Assembly: GCA_015075645.1 (NCBI GenBank)
Contig: JABTUF010000002.1
Span: 434,001-498,000, forward strand
DNA from: Burkholderiales bacterium
GTDB taxonomy: Bacteria; Pseudomonadota; Gammaproteobacteria; Burkholderiales; Casimicrobiaceae
Reading direction: 5' to 3'
Length of the DNA: 64,000 nt
The stretch's first letter is position 1. The number at the start of each line of letters is the position of its first letter. Under the pieces are notes generated by a model. It was not told the origin of the DNA. It saw only the letters and a list, made by a program, of their open reading frames with translations, and searched no databases. Below, one piece after another: positions 9,318 through 18,324 of this stretch. The position numbers and the translations under genes were made by a program.

Positions 9318-10268
9318 TCAGCGAGCGCCGCGTCCCGACGCTTCGCTGCCCGCGGACTCGAGCAGGTAGGCCCGGCTGTCCTCGAGGAAGTGCGGACCGT
9401 CGTCGGAGCGGATCGCCGTACCGACGCCGTCGGCCGTGAGCACTTCGAGCAACAGCGCGCTCGGCACACCGCCGTCGATCAGGTGCACCGACCGCACGCC
9501 GGAACGCACCGCAGCCACGGCGGCGATCGCGCGCTCGCGCACCTCGGTGTCGATCCGCCCCGTGGCGACGAGGCCTTCGACCTCCTTCGCCGCCAGGATC
9601 GGCACGAGCCGGCCTTCGCTGCCCACGAGCCCGCGGGTGTTGGTCATCAGGATCAGCTTTTCGGCGCCGAGCGCACGGGCGAGTTCGCCGGCGAGCCGGT
9701 CCGACAGGATGTGGAACGCGGTCCCGTCCTCGCCGACGCCGAGCGGCATGACCACCGGAACGAACGAGCGCGACAGCAGCAGGTTCACGAGTTCGACGTC
9801 GATCGATGCGATGTCGCCGACGTGACCCAGGTCCAACTCGGGTTCGCCCGGCGCGGGAAGCTCGCGGCGCTTGACCGCGCGGATGAAGCGGCCGTCCTGG
9901 CCGTTGATTCCGACGGCGCGCCCGCCGTGCTGGTTGATGAGGCCGGTGAGTTCCTGATTCAGTTCGTCCAACGCCATCTCGACGACGGTGAGCGTCTTCG
10001 CATCGGTGACGCGCAATCCCCGCGCGCGCCGGACGGGCATCCCCATCGAGGCGAGGACCTCGTCGATGCGCCAGCCGCCGCCGTGCACGACGACCGGCTG
10101 CATCCCCACGAGCCGCAGCAGGGCGACATCGCGCGCGAAGTTGGCCTTGAGCGCCGGATCGGCCATCGCGGCCCCGCCGAAGCGGACGACGATGACCCTG
10201 CCGTGGTAGGCGCGCAGATAGGGCAGCGCCTCGGCGAGCGTGCGGGCGGTGGCGGCGGCGCTGGGCAT
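9318..10268 (-). CDS. ArgB-like amino-acid kinase with altered active site
   Basis: 316 residues, clearly of the acetylglutamate kinase (ArgB) family. It has the N-terminal ALPYLRAYHG, VVHGGGWRIDEV for the phosphate-binding glycines, GLRVTDAKT holding the N-acetylglutamate-binding Arg, and the C-terminal LIDGGVPSALLLEVL. However, the usual KYGG nucleotide-site Lys is Arg (VVRFGGAAM), the NxNAD motif reads HILSD so its first Asn is lost, and the distal catalytic Lys region reads TEVRERAI instead of GGMLPKI. The Asp of NxNAD remains. This may be a paralogue with a changed substrate or weak activity, so the argB symbol is withheld. It lies 105 bases upstream of the diguanylate cyclase. Confidence 0.8.
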   Translation of the reverse strand: MPSAAATARTLAEALPYLRAYHGRVIVVRFGGAAMADPALKANFARDVALLRLVGMQPVVVHGGGWRIDEVLASMGMPVRRARGLRVTDAKTLTVVEMALDELNQELTGLINQHGGRAVGINGQDGRFIRAVKRRELPAPGEPELDLGHVGDIASIDVELVNLLLSRSFVPVVMPLGVGEDGTAFHILSDRLAGELARALGAEKLILMTNTRGLVGSEGRLVPILAAKEVEGLVATGRIDTEVRERAIAAVAAVRSGVRSVHLIDGGVPSALLLEVLTADGVGTAIRSDDGPHFLEDSRAYLLESAGSEASGRGAR

Positions 10269-10376
10269 GGTCGGACGGGGACGCAGGCCCGATGGTACCG
10301 AACCACGGACCGCCTGCGCGCATGCCGTGCGCGCGCACTACGGAGCCGAACGCGTGCGCGGCCGCGTCCCGACGGA

Positions 10377-10796
10377 CTACTCGCGCATCTCCTCGCGCTG
10401 CTCCAGGTCGAAGCGCAGTTCGGCGAGGTCTTCGTCGAGCGCGTCGCGCACCGAGACGATACCGATCGGCCGCCCCTGCTCGACGACCGGGAGGTGCCGG
10501 AACCGGCCTTCATGCATCACGCGCAACGCGCGCAGGAACGGCTCGTCGGGAGTGAGCGTCTGCGGCTCGCGCGTCATCACCTCGGAGAGCCGCGTCGTCG
10601 AAGGATCGCGCTCGGCGGCCAGCACGCGGAACAGCGCGTCGCGTTCGGTGAAGATCCCGACGAGCCGCGTGCCATCGACGACGACCACCGAGCCGACGTT
10701 GCGCTCTTTCATCTGGCGCGCCGCCTCGACCACCGTGGCGGTCCGGGTCACGGTCACCGGCGGCCGGCCGGCGACGATCGTCCGCAGCGAGCGCAT
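10377..10796 (-). CDS. Stand-alone tandem CBS-domain protein
   Basis: 139 residues made of two CBS motifs. The first has ERNVGSVVVVDGTRLVGIFTERD (split here: VGSVVVVD, VGIFTERD) and the second HLPVVEQGRPIGIVSVRD. Such pairs form a Bateman module that binds adenine nucleotides; the protein would act as a soluble energy or redox sensor for unknown partners. A strong AGGAGGGG lies just before the ATG at 10796, so the much longer open frame upstream can be ignored. A short acidic/Arg tail ends the protein. Confidence 0.88.
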   Translation of the reverse strand: MRSLRTIVAGRPPVTVTRTATVVEAARQMKERNVGSVVVVDGTRLVGIFTERDALFRVLAAERDPSTTRLSEVMTREPQTLTPDEPFLRALRVMHEGRFRHLPVVEQGRPIGIVSVRDALDEDLAELRFDLEQREEMRE

Positions 10797-10930
10797 GGTC
10801 CCCTCCTGACGTCTTCCTCGAACGGACATTGGGCGCCGGCCGCCCGGTTCCGTCAAGGGGGGCTGGCACGCCGTTCCGATCGACCCGGCGGCGCAGCGTG
10901 TCGGTTCGCTGCCGACCGCGCGCCTCGCCG

Positions 10931-11971
10931 TCAGTAGCCGGCCGGGTTCGGGTAGCGAAGCTGCACCGCCGCGATGTCGGAGAGCGTCGCCGCGTCGAGT
11001 TCGACTTCCGCTGCCGCGATGTTCTCGTCGAGCTGCGCGAGCGTCGTGGCGCCGAGAATCGTCGCTCCGACGTACCAGCGCGAGCGCAGCCACCCGAGCG
11101 CGAGTTCGACCATCGAACGTCCATGGGTGCGTGCGACTTCGGCGTAGGCTTCGCAGGCTTCGTGCACGATCGGTTTCCGGTAGCGGGTGCCGACGCTGTC
11201 GAACCGCACGTAGCGGGCGCCGCGCGGGGTCGCCCCGCCCCGGTACTTGCCGGTCAGCAAGCCTCCGGCGAGCGGACCGTACGCGAGCACCGAGAGGCCT
11301 TCGCGGAACACCGCTTCGGCGAGGTCGCCCTCGACGGCACGCGACACCAGGCTGCAACTGTTCTGCACGGTGACGGGCCCCGGAACCGAGAGCTCGCGCG
11401 CGATCCGGCGGGCCTCGCACACGCCCCATGCGGTCTCGTTCGACAGGCCCCAACTGCGGATCTTCCCGGCGTCGATCATCCGCGCCATGCCCTCGACCTG
11501 CTCGCGCATCGCCGGTCCCTCCCGCTCCAGCGACGGATCGAACACGGCCGCGCCGAACTGGGGGACGTTCCGCTGCGGCCAATGGATCTGGTAGAGGTCG
11601 ATGCAGTCGAGACGGAGGCGCGACAAGCTCGTGGCCACCGCTTCGGCGATCGTGTCGCGGGTGAGGTCGGTGCGGCCGTCGCGGATCCAGGGGCGCCGCC
11701 CCGGGCCCGCGACCTTGCTTGCGATCACGAGGCCCTCGCGTCCGCGCTTCCCGATCCACGTGCCGAGGATCGACTCGGTGCGCCCCTGCGTCGCCGCGGT
11801 CGCCGGCACCGGATACATCTCGGCGGTGTCGATGAAGTTGATGCCGCGCGCGAGCGCGAAGTCGAGCTGCGCGTGCGCGTCGGCCTCGCTGTTCTGCTCG
11901 CCCCAGGTCATGGTGCCGAGGCACAACTCGGAAACGTCGAGCGGGATGCCGGGCAACGTGCGGTGACGCAT
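10931..11971 (-). CDS. tas: Tas-type NADP(H)-dependent aldo/keto reductase
   Basis: 346 residues from the ATG at 11971, matching the N-terminus of E. coli Tas (LCLGTMTWGEQNSEADAHAQ). The AKR tetrad is visible: Asp in FIDTAEMYP with its Tyr, Lys in VIASKVAG, and His in YQIHWPQR. Late NADPH-binding LGATTLAQL is present. Tas-like proteins reduce aldehydes or ketones with NADPH and can suppress tyrosine auxotrophy in E. coli. The true substrate is unknown. An open frame extends upstream with low-complexity Arg/Pro sequence that is unlikely to be translated. Confidence 0.85.
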   Translation of the reverse strand: MRHRTLPGIPLDVSELCLGTMTWGEQNSEADAHAQLDFALARGINFIDTAEMYPVPATAATQGRTESILGTWIGKRGREGLVIASKVAGPGRRPWIRDGRTDLTRDTIAEAVATSLSRLRLDCIDLYQIHWPQRNVPQFGAAVFDPSLEREGPAMREQVEGMARMIDAGKIRSWGLSNETAWGVCEARRIARELSVPGPVTVQNSCSLVSRAVEGDLAEAVFREGLSVLAYGPLAGGLLTGKYRGGATPRGARYVRFDSVGTRYRKPIVHEACEAYAEVARTHGRSMVELALGWLRSRWYVGATILGATTLAQLDENIAAAEVELDAATLSDIAAVQLRYPNPAGY

Positions 11972-11987
11972 CGGATGTGCTGGAGGG

Positions 11988-12776
11988 TCAGGCGGGCGCG
12001 GTCGCCGCACCGTGGCCGGACGCGCCCGGCTTCGACCGGCGCACGATCGCCGTTCCCGACTTGTCGGGAATGCGCACGATGCTCTCCGGCCGCGTGGCGA
12101 AGAAGGCGTCGACCGCCTGCGAGACACCCGTCCAGGCTCCGCTGCCGTAGTCGTGCATGATCAGGAAGCCGCCGGGCGCGAGGCGCGGATAGAAGAACGC
12201 GAGCGCGTCGGCGGTCGGCTGGAAGAGGTCGGCGTCGAGGTGCACGAGCGCGAAGACCTCGTCATCGGGCACGGCACCCGCGGTTTCGGGGAAGCGTCCC
12301 TTGCAGGCGCGCACGTCGCCGGTGTCGCCCACGTGGCGGAGCACCGCCTCGAGCGAGGTGTCGTCGAAGCGGAACGTCGCCGCCTTGCGCTCCTGGGCGA
12401 GGTCACGTTCGTCGAAGCCTTCGAAGGTGTCGAACAGCCACAGTCGACGCTCCGGCAGGAGTTCGTGCAGCAGCCTCGCCGTGGTGCCCTTGTAGACACC
12501 GAGTTCGGCGAGGCTCCCCGCGATGCCTTCGCGTTCGAGAACCGCGGCGTTCTCCAGGAACATCACCAGCCGCGCGAGGTCCGCCCGGTCGTTGCGCGGA
12601 TTCCGTTCGACCCACATCGCGCGCCAGCGCGCGAAGTCGAACCCGTCCTTCGCCATCCATTCGGGCAGGTGCTGCACCGCGTAGCTGCCGGACGCATCGG
12701 CGGCAGACACGCCGCCGCGGCGCACGAGCGACCGGAGTTGGCGCTGCAGGAACCTCCGCGGGAGCGTGGACGTCAC
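11988..12776 (-). CDS. TylF/MycF-family methyltransferase
   Basis: 262 residues. After a basic N-terminus the SAM-dependent fold shows LAELGVYKGTTA (motif I), LWLFDTFEGF, VHLDADLF and the metal-site MHDYGSGAW. These are features of the TylF/MycF O-methyltransferase family, which includes macrolide sugar methylases but also many housekeeping sugar or glycan methylases. No antibiotic or O-antigen genes are nearby, so the acceptor is unknown. It sits 16 bases upstream of the tas-like gene on the same strand, with thioredoxin upstream. Confidence 0.8.
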   Translation of the reverse strand: MTSTLPRRFLQRQLRSLVRRGGVSAADASGSYAVQHLPEWMAKDGFDFARWRAMWVERNPRNDRADLARLVMFLENAAVLEREGIAGSLAELGVYKGTTARLLHELLPERRLWLFDTFEGFDERDLAQERKAATFRFDDTSLEAVLRHVGDTGDVRACKGRFPETAGAVPDDEVFALVHLDADLFQPTADALAFFYPRLAPGGFLIMHDYGSGAWTGVSQAVDAFFATRPESIVRIPDKSGTAIVRRSKPGASGHGAATAPA

Positions 12777-12804
12777 CGTGCGACCGGGGCCGCGGGCCGA
12801 CCGG

Positions 12805-13134
12805 TCAGCCGACCTTCGCCTCGAGGTGCGGCGTGACGAACGAGACGAGCTGCTGCTTGCTCAACGCTCCGACCGCCCCCTGCACCGCCTTGCCGCCGCG
12901 GAACATCACGAGCGTGGGGATGCTCCGCACGCCGAGCGCCCCGGGGATCTCGCCGTTCTCGTCGACGTTCATCTTGACGATCTTCAGGCGCCCGGCGAAC
13001 TCGGCATCGAGTTCCTCGAGGATCGGGGCGACGGCGCGGCAGGGTCCGCACCACGGCGCCCAGAAATCCACGAGCACGGGAACGTCGGACTCGAGCACGT
13101 CGGTCCGGAAGCTGGCGTCGCTGACGTTTTGCAT
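12805..13134 (-). CDS. trxA: Thioredoxin
   Basis: 109 residues, the standard thioredoxin length. The redox motif WCGPC lies in [11 protein letters not shown]; the cis-proline is in SIPTLVMF and the terminal GALSKQQL helix is present. It is a cytosolic disulfide reductase that supplies electrons to ribonucleotide reductase, peroxiredoxins and others. The ATG at 13134 gives the classical N-terminus; an in-frame upstream ATG exists but would add a non-family extension. It is divergent from the CitE-like gene across a short spacer. Confidence 0.92.
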   Translation of the reverse strand: MQNVSDASFRTDVLESDVPVLVDFWAPWCGPCRAVAPILEELDAEFAGRLKIVKMNVDENGEIPGALGVRSIPTLVMFRGGKAVQGAVGALSKQQLVSFVTPHLEAKVG

Positions 13135-13248
13135 GGGGGCTCCGTTTTTCGGCATCATGCCATGGTCGGGACGACCGGCGCCGGATTCAACGTCCGCGGG
13201 TGCCTGGCCGACCGACGAGGAACGACGTTGCCGCCGCCCGCCCCCGCC

Positions 13249-14163
13249 ATGCGCCCTGCCTCGCACTGCCGCTCCTGGCTCTTCGTTCCCGGCGGCGACG
13301 ACGACGCGCTCGCGGCGGCCCCGTCGTCGGGCGCGGACGTCCTGATCCAGGAACTCGAGGACTTCACCCCGCCGCAGCGCCGCGCGCACGCGCGCGCGGC
13401 AGCCCCCGGGGTCTTCCGCGCCTGGCGCGCGGCCGGCGCGGTCGCGGCGGTGCGCGTCAACCCGCTCGACGGCGACGGCCGTGACGATCTCGCGGCGGCG
13501 ATGCGGGGCGCGCCCGACGTGGTCGCACTGCCGAAGGTCGCCGATCCCGCCGACGTCGCGCGTCTCGACGCCGAAGTGACGCGCCTCGAGCGCGAACTCC
13601 GGTTGCCGCTCGGCTCGACGCGGCTGCTGCCCAACATCGAGTTCGCCCGCGGTCTCGTGCAGACGATGGCGATCGCGGCCGCGAGCCCGCGCGTGCAGGC
13701 GTGCCTCCTCGCCTCCGAGGACCTGGCCGCCGACCTCGGCGCCGAACGCGCACGCGACGGCGCCGAACTCGCCTATGCCCGCCAGCGCTTCCTCGTCGAG
13801 TGCGTCGCCGCGGGCGTCACCGCGGTCGACGCTCCCTACACCTGGACCGACGCGGAAGGGGTCGAGCGCGACACCCGCTGGGCACGGCGCCTCGGATACC
13901 GCGCCAAGAGCCTCGTCGACCCGGCCCACGCCGGAATCGTCAACGGCGTGCTCACGCCAGGCGCCGCGGAGGTCGACCACGCGCGGCGCCTGATCGCGGC
14001 GTTCGAGGCGGCGCGCGCCCGCGGAAACGGTCGCGCCGAACTCGACGGATCGCTCGTCGAAGTTCCGGCCTACCAGACTGCGCTGCGCCTGGTCGCCCGC
14101 GCTTGCGAACTCGGCGCGGCGGGGCCGCGGCCCGCCCGTCCGCCCCGGGGAAGCTCCGCGTAA
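13249..14163 (+). CDS. HpcH/HpaI aldolase / CitE-like lyase
   Basis: 304 residues from this ATG. A TTG at 13228 is an alternative start and has GAGGAA just upstream. The TIM-barrel family signature is present: SWLFVPGGD at the start, an acidic QELEDF in place of the usual [13 protein letters not shown] with the CoA-site Arg, [20 protein letters not shown] with the metal-ligand Glu, and [11 protein letters not shown]. Relatives cleave malyl-CoA, citramalyl-CoA or hydroxymethylglutaryl-CoA. With no CitD/CitF or malate-pathway genes nearby, the substrate is unknown. Confidence 0.82.
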   Translation: MRPASHCRSWLFVPGGDDDALAAAPSSGADVLIQELEDFTPPQRRAHARAAAPGVFRAWRAAGAVAAVRVNPLDGDGRDDLAAAMRGAPDVVALPKVADPADVARLDAEVTRLERELRLPLGSTRLLPNIEFARGLVQTMAIAAASPRVQACLLASEDLAADLGAERARDGAELAYARQRFLVECVAAGVTAVDAPYTWTDAEGVERDTRWARRLGYRAKSLVDPAHAGIVNGVLTPGAAEVDHARRLIAAFEAARARGNGRAELDGSLVEVPAYQTALRLVARACELGAAGPRPARPPRGSSA

Positions 14164-14180
14164 CCCGACAGCCCGCGCGG

Positions 14181-15134
14181 TCAGCGGATGACGACGAGCC
14201 GGTCGGTGCCCGACTCCGCGCCCCAGGCCTCGCCGGCACGGCCGAGCATCTGGCGCACGTTCGCCGGCGAGCGGTCGGACGGAAAGCTCGTGAAGGTCTC
14301 GGTCCGCGGATCGAAGCGCACGATGGCGTTCGACGACCATTCGGTGAGCCACACGCGGTCGCGGTCGTCCACCCACACCGAGTAGGCTTTCGGATGGGCG
14401 CCGGGAAGGGTCCACTCCCTCCACGCTTTCGTCGCCGGGTCGTACATGCCGACCTGCCCGGTGTGCCAGTAGCTCACCCACAGGCGGCCTCGCGAATCCG
14501 ACCAGATCCGGCGCGCGCCCTGGCGCGGAGTCGGCGGATCGATGATCGTCGCGACGCCGGTCTCGACGTCGATGCGCGCGATGTGATTGCCCGCGAGCGA
14601 CGCGTACCAGACCTCGCCCGTCGGCGTCGTCGCGATGCCGTAAGGCCCGTAGCCGCGCGGTGCGCGCCACACCTTCACCTCGCCTTTCGCCGGATCGAGG
14701 CTGCCGTACCAACCCGACTGGCCGGTGAACCAGAGCAGGCCGCGCCGATCGAACGTCGCGGTGTTGAGGTTCGCTCCCGTCGCGTCGGCCGGGAGCTTCC
14801 ACGCCTTCACCGCACGCGTCGCGGCATCGACGCGCACGATGGCGTTCATGCCGCCGTCGGTGATCCACGCCGCGCCGTCGGGGCCGACGATCACGCCGTG
14901 CGGCGCCGAGCTGCTTCCGAGTCTCACCTCCTCGACGCGACCGCTCGCCGGATCGACGATACCGAGCGTGCCGTTGCGCTGGCCGGTGTAGTAGACCGGC
15001 CCGTCGGGCCCGGGCGATGGCGCGACGTCGTGCGGTCCGGAGCCCCGCGCCACGTCGTAGTAGCGCGTCTCGGCGGAGGCGATGCCTGCGCCAAGCGCCA
15101 GCGCCACGACGACGACCATCGTCAGGCCATGCAT
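14181..15134 (-). CDS. Secreted Vgb-like beta-propeller (virginiamycin B lyase family)
   Basis: 317 residues. The ATG at 15134 starts a signal peptide (hydrophobic [11 protein letters not shown] ending ASA-ET); 30 further upstream codons look non-coding. The body consists of repeated blades of the form G-x-W/V-[F/Y]-T/S ... G-x-IAxxD, for example [32 protein letters not shown] and [17 protein letters not shown]. This is the streptogramin-lyase/NHL-like propeller. Most family members are not antibiotic lyases, and an exported copy with no resistance context is more likely a binding or lactone-hydrolysing protein. Confidence 0.78.
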   Translation of the reverse strand: MHGLTMVVVVALALGAGIASAETRYYDVARGSGPHDVAPSPGPDGPVYYTGQRNGTLGIVDPASGRVEEVRLGSSSAPHGVIVGPDGAAWITDGGMNAIVRVDAATRAVKAWKLPADATGANLNTATFDRRGLLWFTGQSGWYGSLDPAKGEVKVWRAPRGYGPYGIATTPTGEVWYASLAGNHIARIDVETGVATIIDPPTPRQGARRIWSDSRGRLWVSYWHTGQVGMYDPATKAWREWTLPGAHPKAYSVWVDDRDRVWLTEWSSNAIVRFDPRTETFTSFPSDRSPANVRQMLGRAGEAWGAESGTDRLVVIR

Positions 15135-15275
15135 GAGTTCCTCCGCCGCGCCGGCACGCTCGCGCCGGGCACGGTGACGAGCATACGCGCGAACCTCGGC
15201 GGACGGCTGACGATGCTGTCGCAACGATGTCGGCCGTGACCGAGGTGCGCCGGCCGCGCGTCGTTTGAACCCGGT

Positions 15276-15770
15276 TCAGGTAACGGTGATCCGCATCGCC
15301 CAGCGCTTCGCCACCCATACGGTGGCGAACAGCCCGACGACCGCCACGGCGAAGGTCGTCGCGAGGCTCGCCAGCAGGCGACCCCAGCCCGGACGCACCG
15401 GCAGGCCGTCGACCGGCACGGCGTTCACGCCTTCGCCGTTGTAGGTCATGAGCGGCGCGTCGGGCGAATACCAGACGTTGACCGTGCGCCCGGCTTCGAA
15501 CGGTACGGTGGGCGCCTCCCCCAGCACGCGAGCGCCGTCGACGACCTTGCCGGGCAGATGGAACGGCGAAGGCTCGCTCGACCCCGCGATGCTGCCCGCG
15601 ACGTAGGGCGACCCGTCGTTGTCGCGCCACTCGTCCATCACGAACGCGACCTGACGATACGTGTTCCCGTACCAGAGGTGGATCGCGGAGACGAACGCCC
15701 CCTGCGCCGCGAAGAACATCGCGGCCACCATCAGCATGAACGGGATCACCTGAGGCGAGAAGCGCAGCAT
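15276..15770 (-). CDS. DUF3592 membrane protein
   Basis: 164 residues. A first membrane helix (about 8-30) is followed by an extracytoplasmic domain with [14 protein letters not shown], the typical DUF3592 core (family members read VxVyYnPxnP), then a second helix (about 130-153) and a basic tail. GGAGG just before the ATG at 15770 sets the start. Function is unknown. It faces away from the hypothetical gene at 16005. Confidence 0.75.
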   Translation of the reverse strand: MLRFSPQVIPFMLMVAAMFFAAQGAFVSAIHLWYGNTYRQVAFVMDEWRDNDGSPYVAGSIAGSSEPSPFHLPGKVVDGARVLGEAPTVPFEAGRTVNVWYSPDAPLMTYNGEGVNAVPVDGLPVRPGWGRLLASLATTFAVAVVGLFATVWVAKRWAMRITVT

Positions 15771-16004
15771 CGCATTCCTCCTTGGCCCGGCGGGAACCCA
15801 CCTCGATTCCGGCCGGCGCCGACCGGACCGCGGCGCAGGTCCAATGTACTCCGGCTCCGGCGCGAACGCCCGGGCGCACGAGGAGAGCGAACGTTGCATC
15901 GGCGCCGCAACGTGGCCCGACCCGCGCGGCCCCGGGGGCCCATCGCCACCCCGGATCGACGCCACTATGCTAATGTCATAACATCCCCCGCCCCCGGAAC
16001 CCCG

Positions 16005-16640
16005 ATGAAAGCTCGCACGCTCGTCTCCGACCGCCGATACTTCGGCCTCGACGCCGTCGCGCTCCGTTCGGCCGCGGCGCGCGTTGCCTCGCGCATCGCC
16101 GGCCTCGCGCCGGAGCGCGCCCGCGTACGCGGCGCGTTCCTGCGCCAGGACTTCGGCGTCGACACGGTCGACGGCCGGGCGCTCCTCGACGACCTGTGCG
16201 CAGAGGGCCTCCTGCAGAAACCGGCCGACCCCGGGAGCGACTTCCTCGTGACCTCGAAGCTCGTCGAGTACGCGAACGCCCGCATCGTCGAACCCCTGCC
16301 GCGCGCGAAGGCGAAACTCCTGGTCGTGCGTGCGTGCGAACTGGCGGAGCGGGTGAACCGGGAATGGGCGCGCAATCCGCTCGAAATCGCCGCGGTCGCG
16401 CTCCACGGGGCCTACCTCAGCCGGGACTCGCGGCTCGACGAACTGTCGATCGCGCTCGTCGTGCGCGCCCGGCCCTCGACGCGGCGATCGCGCTTCCACC
16501 AGCTCTCGAAGGCCGACGGCGCTCAGGCGTTGCGCGAGGGCTTCGGCGACCTGTCGTCGTTCGTCCGCGTCCGGCTCGTCACCGCGCTCGATGCGGTCGC
16601 GCGGCCGTTCTCGGTGGCCTGGCAGGCCGACGACGATTGA
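16005..16640 (+). CDS. Hypothetical protein with possible nucleotidyltransferase-like segment
   Basis: 211 residues, not recognised as a named family. The first 85 residues look like a helical DNA-binding or winged-helix region (ARVRGAFLRQDFGVD ... LLDDLCAEGLLQKP). The second half contains VALHGAYLSRDSRLDELSIALVV, seen here in two parts as LHGAYLSRDS and LDELSIALVV. This resembles the layout of MNT-type nucleotidyltransferases (GSxxxG/D...DxDL) but lacks the Ser/Asp pairs, so it would be degenerate. It ends four bases before the next gene and is probably cotranscribed with it. Confidence 0.6.
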   Translation: MKARTLVSDRRYFGLDAVALRSAAARVASRIAGLAPERARVRGAFLRQDFGVDTVDGRALLDDLCAEGLLQKPADPGSDFLVTSKLVEYANARIVEPLPRAKAKLLVVRACELAERVNREWARNPLEIAAVALHGAYLSRDSRLDELSIALVVRARPSTRRSRFHQLSKADGAQALREGFGDLSSFVRVRLVTALDAVARPFSVAWQADDD

Positions 16641-16644
16641 CGCG

Positions 16645-18144
16645 ATGAGCCGCAAGGCGCGAGCGCGAGCGGGCGGCCCTTCGATCGCGCTCTGCGCGGC
16701 GCTCGCGTTCGCGCCGATGACGCGCGCCGCGCCTCCGGTCGTCGGCGGCTGCCCGGTGTTTCCGGCCGACAACGTCTGGAATGTCCGGGTCGACGCCCTG
16801 CCCGTGCATCCGCAGTCGAACGCCTGGGTCGCCACGGTCGGCGCGACCAGGCCGCTGCATCCGGACTTCGGCACCGTCTGGAACGGCGCGCCGAACGGCA
16901 TTCCCTGGATCGTCGCGCCCGCCGGCTCGCCCGCGGTGGCCGTCCGCTTCGAGTACGACGACGAGAGCGACGCGGGCCCGTGGCCGATTCCGCCCGACGC
17001 GCCGGTCGAAGGCGGGAGCCAGTCGCAAGGCGACCGCCATGTGATCATCGTCGATCCGGCGACCTGCCGCCTGCACGAGCTGTTCGCGGCCTACCCGAAC
17101 GCGGACGGGAGCTGGCGCGCCGGCTCGGGTGCGATCTTCGACCTCCGCAGCCACGCGCTGCGGCCGGCGGGCTGGACCTCCGCCGACGCTGCCGGCCTGC
17201 CGATCCTGCCCGGGCTCGTGCGCTACGACGAGGCATTCGCCGGCGAGATCGCGCACGCGCTGCGCTTCACCGCGCCGCAAACGCGCGGCGAATACGTCTG
17301 GCCCGCGCGGCACGAGGCGTCGAGTCTCTCGGGCAGCGACTACCCGCCGATGGGCGCCCGCTTCCGGCTCAAGGCGGACGTCGACGTCTCCGCCTTCCCG
17401 GCGAGCGTGCGGCCGATCCTAGTCGCGCTCGAGCGCTACGGGATGATGCTCGCCGACAACGGGTCGTCGTGGTTCCTGTCCGGCGCGCCCGATCCGCGCT
17501 GGAGCGACGATGACCTGCACGCGCTCTCCCGTCTCACCGGCGCCTCGTTCGAAGCAGTCGACGTCTCCTCGCTCGTCGTCGATCCGGATTCGGGCGCCAC
17601 CCGCGCGCCTCTTCCCCCGGACGGTGACGCGGCGATCGAGTTCCACCGTGCGTCGACCGGCGACTACTTCATGACCTCGAACCCCGCCGAGATCGCGCTT
17701 CTCGACGCGGGCGCGCTGCCCGGGTGGCGGCGCACCGGCGAATCGATCCGGGTCGCGGCGCCGGGGACGCGTGCATTTCCCGCCGCGACGCCGGTCTGCC
17801 GGTTCTGGGGCTTGCCGCAGGCCGGCCTCGACACCCACTTCTACTCGGCTTCGCCCGACGAGTGCCAGGCGGTGCTCGACCGCTTCGGGGCGGCCTGGCT
17901 CCTCGAGTCGCGCGAGGTATTCGCGGTCGCGCTGCCCGATGCGGTCACCGGTGCCTGTCCGCCGGGGAGCGAGCCGGTCCATCGCCTCTTCAACGGCAGG
18001 CGCGCGGTCAACCATCGCTACGTCACCTCCTCCGCGCAGAAGCAGGCGATGCTCTCCGAGGGCTGGGTCGCCGAAGGCTACGGTCCCGCGCAGGTCGCGA
18101 TGTGCACGCCACCGGCATCGACGAAAGCGAGCTCCGTGCCCTGA
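16645..18144 (+). CDS. Exported protein with C-terminal DUF5648-like repeats
   Basis: 499 residues with a signal peptide (basic start, hydrophobic about 12-25, cleavage near TRAAP). The N-terminal 330 residues form a conserved exported domain beginning GGCPVFPADNVWNVRVD. The C-terminal 170 residues hold DUF5648-type repeats: AIEFHRASTGDYFMTSNPAE, then LDTHFYSASPDECQ, then VNHRYVTSSAQKQAM with EGWVAEGYG. Such repeats occur on secreted proteases and surface proteins and probably bind something extracellular. No catalytic site is evident. The start 4 bases after the previous stop implies coupling. Confidence 0.72.
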   Translation: MSRKARARAGGPSIALCAALAFAPMTRAAPPVVGGCPVFPADNVWNVRVDALPVHPQSNAWVATVGATRPLHPDFGTVWNGAPNGIPWIVAPAGSPAVAVRFEYDDESDAGPWPIPPDAPVEGGSQSQGDRHVIIVDPATCRLHELFAAYPNADGSWRAGSGAIFDLRSHALRPAGWTSADAAGLPILPGLVRYDEAFAGEIAHALRFTAPQTRGEYVWPARHEASSLSGSDYPPMGARFRLKADVDVSAFPASVRPILVALERYGMMLADNGSSWFLSGAPDPRWSDDDLHALSRLTGASFEAVDVSSLVVDPDSGATRAPLPPDGDAAIEFHRASTGDYFMTSNPAEIALLDAGALPGWRRTGESIRVAAPGTRAFPAATPVCRFWGLPQAGLDTHFYSASPDECQAVLDRFGAAWLLESREVFAVALPDAVTGACPPGSEPVHRLFNGRRAVNHRYVTSSAQKQAMLSEGWVAEGYGPAQVAMCTPPASTKASSVP

Positions 18145-18192
18145 CCCGACCGCGCGTCTTGTAGAGTGACGCTTTGCAGGGGGCGGACGTTC

Positions 18193-18324
18193 ATGGCGTT
18201 GCTCGTCGCAGGACTCGTGCTTCTCCTCGGGATCCGCCGCGTGAGGGCGATCCCCTCGCGCCGCGCGGCACGGCGTGCGGTTCGGCGCGCGCGTCGTCGC
18301 GTTCGACCTCTGACGCATGGGTGA
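18193..18324 (+). CDS. Possible small membrane-anchored Arg-rich protein
   Basis: A 43-codon frame: a hydrophobic start (ALLVAGLVLLLGI) followed by a strongly basic tail with 17 Arg. Its stop overlaps the start of the YihY-type gene in ATGGGTGA, a layout typical of translational coupling. A G-rich stretch (GGGGG) precedes the ATG, but there is no clear AGGAGG. High-GC sequence gives Arg runs by chance, so this is weakly supported. A leader peptide or small membrane protein are the alternatives to noise. Confidence 0.25.
   Translation: MALLVAGLVLLLGIRRVRAIPSRRAARRAVRRARRRVRPLTHG

Noticed and set aside
11988..12776. Antibiotic biosynthesis methyltransferase cluster
   Set aside because: No polyketide, sugar or other biosynthetic genes are present; neighbours are housekeeping genes.
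14181..15134. Streptogramin resistance gene
   Set aside because: Only the propeller family matches; the protein is exported and has no resistance context.
12805..15879. Very long minus-strand open frame covering the lyase and Vgb-like genes
   Set aside because: Only its last 109 codons (thioredoxin) look like protein; the rest is Arg/Ala-rich antisense of recognisable genes, an effect of high GC.
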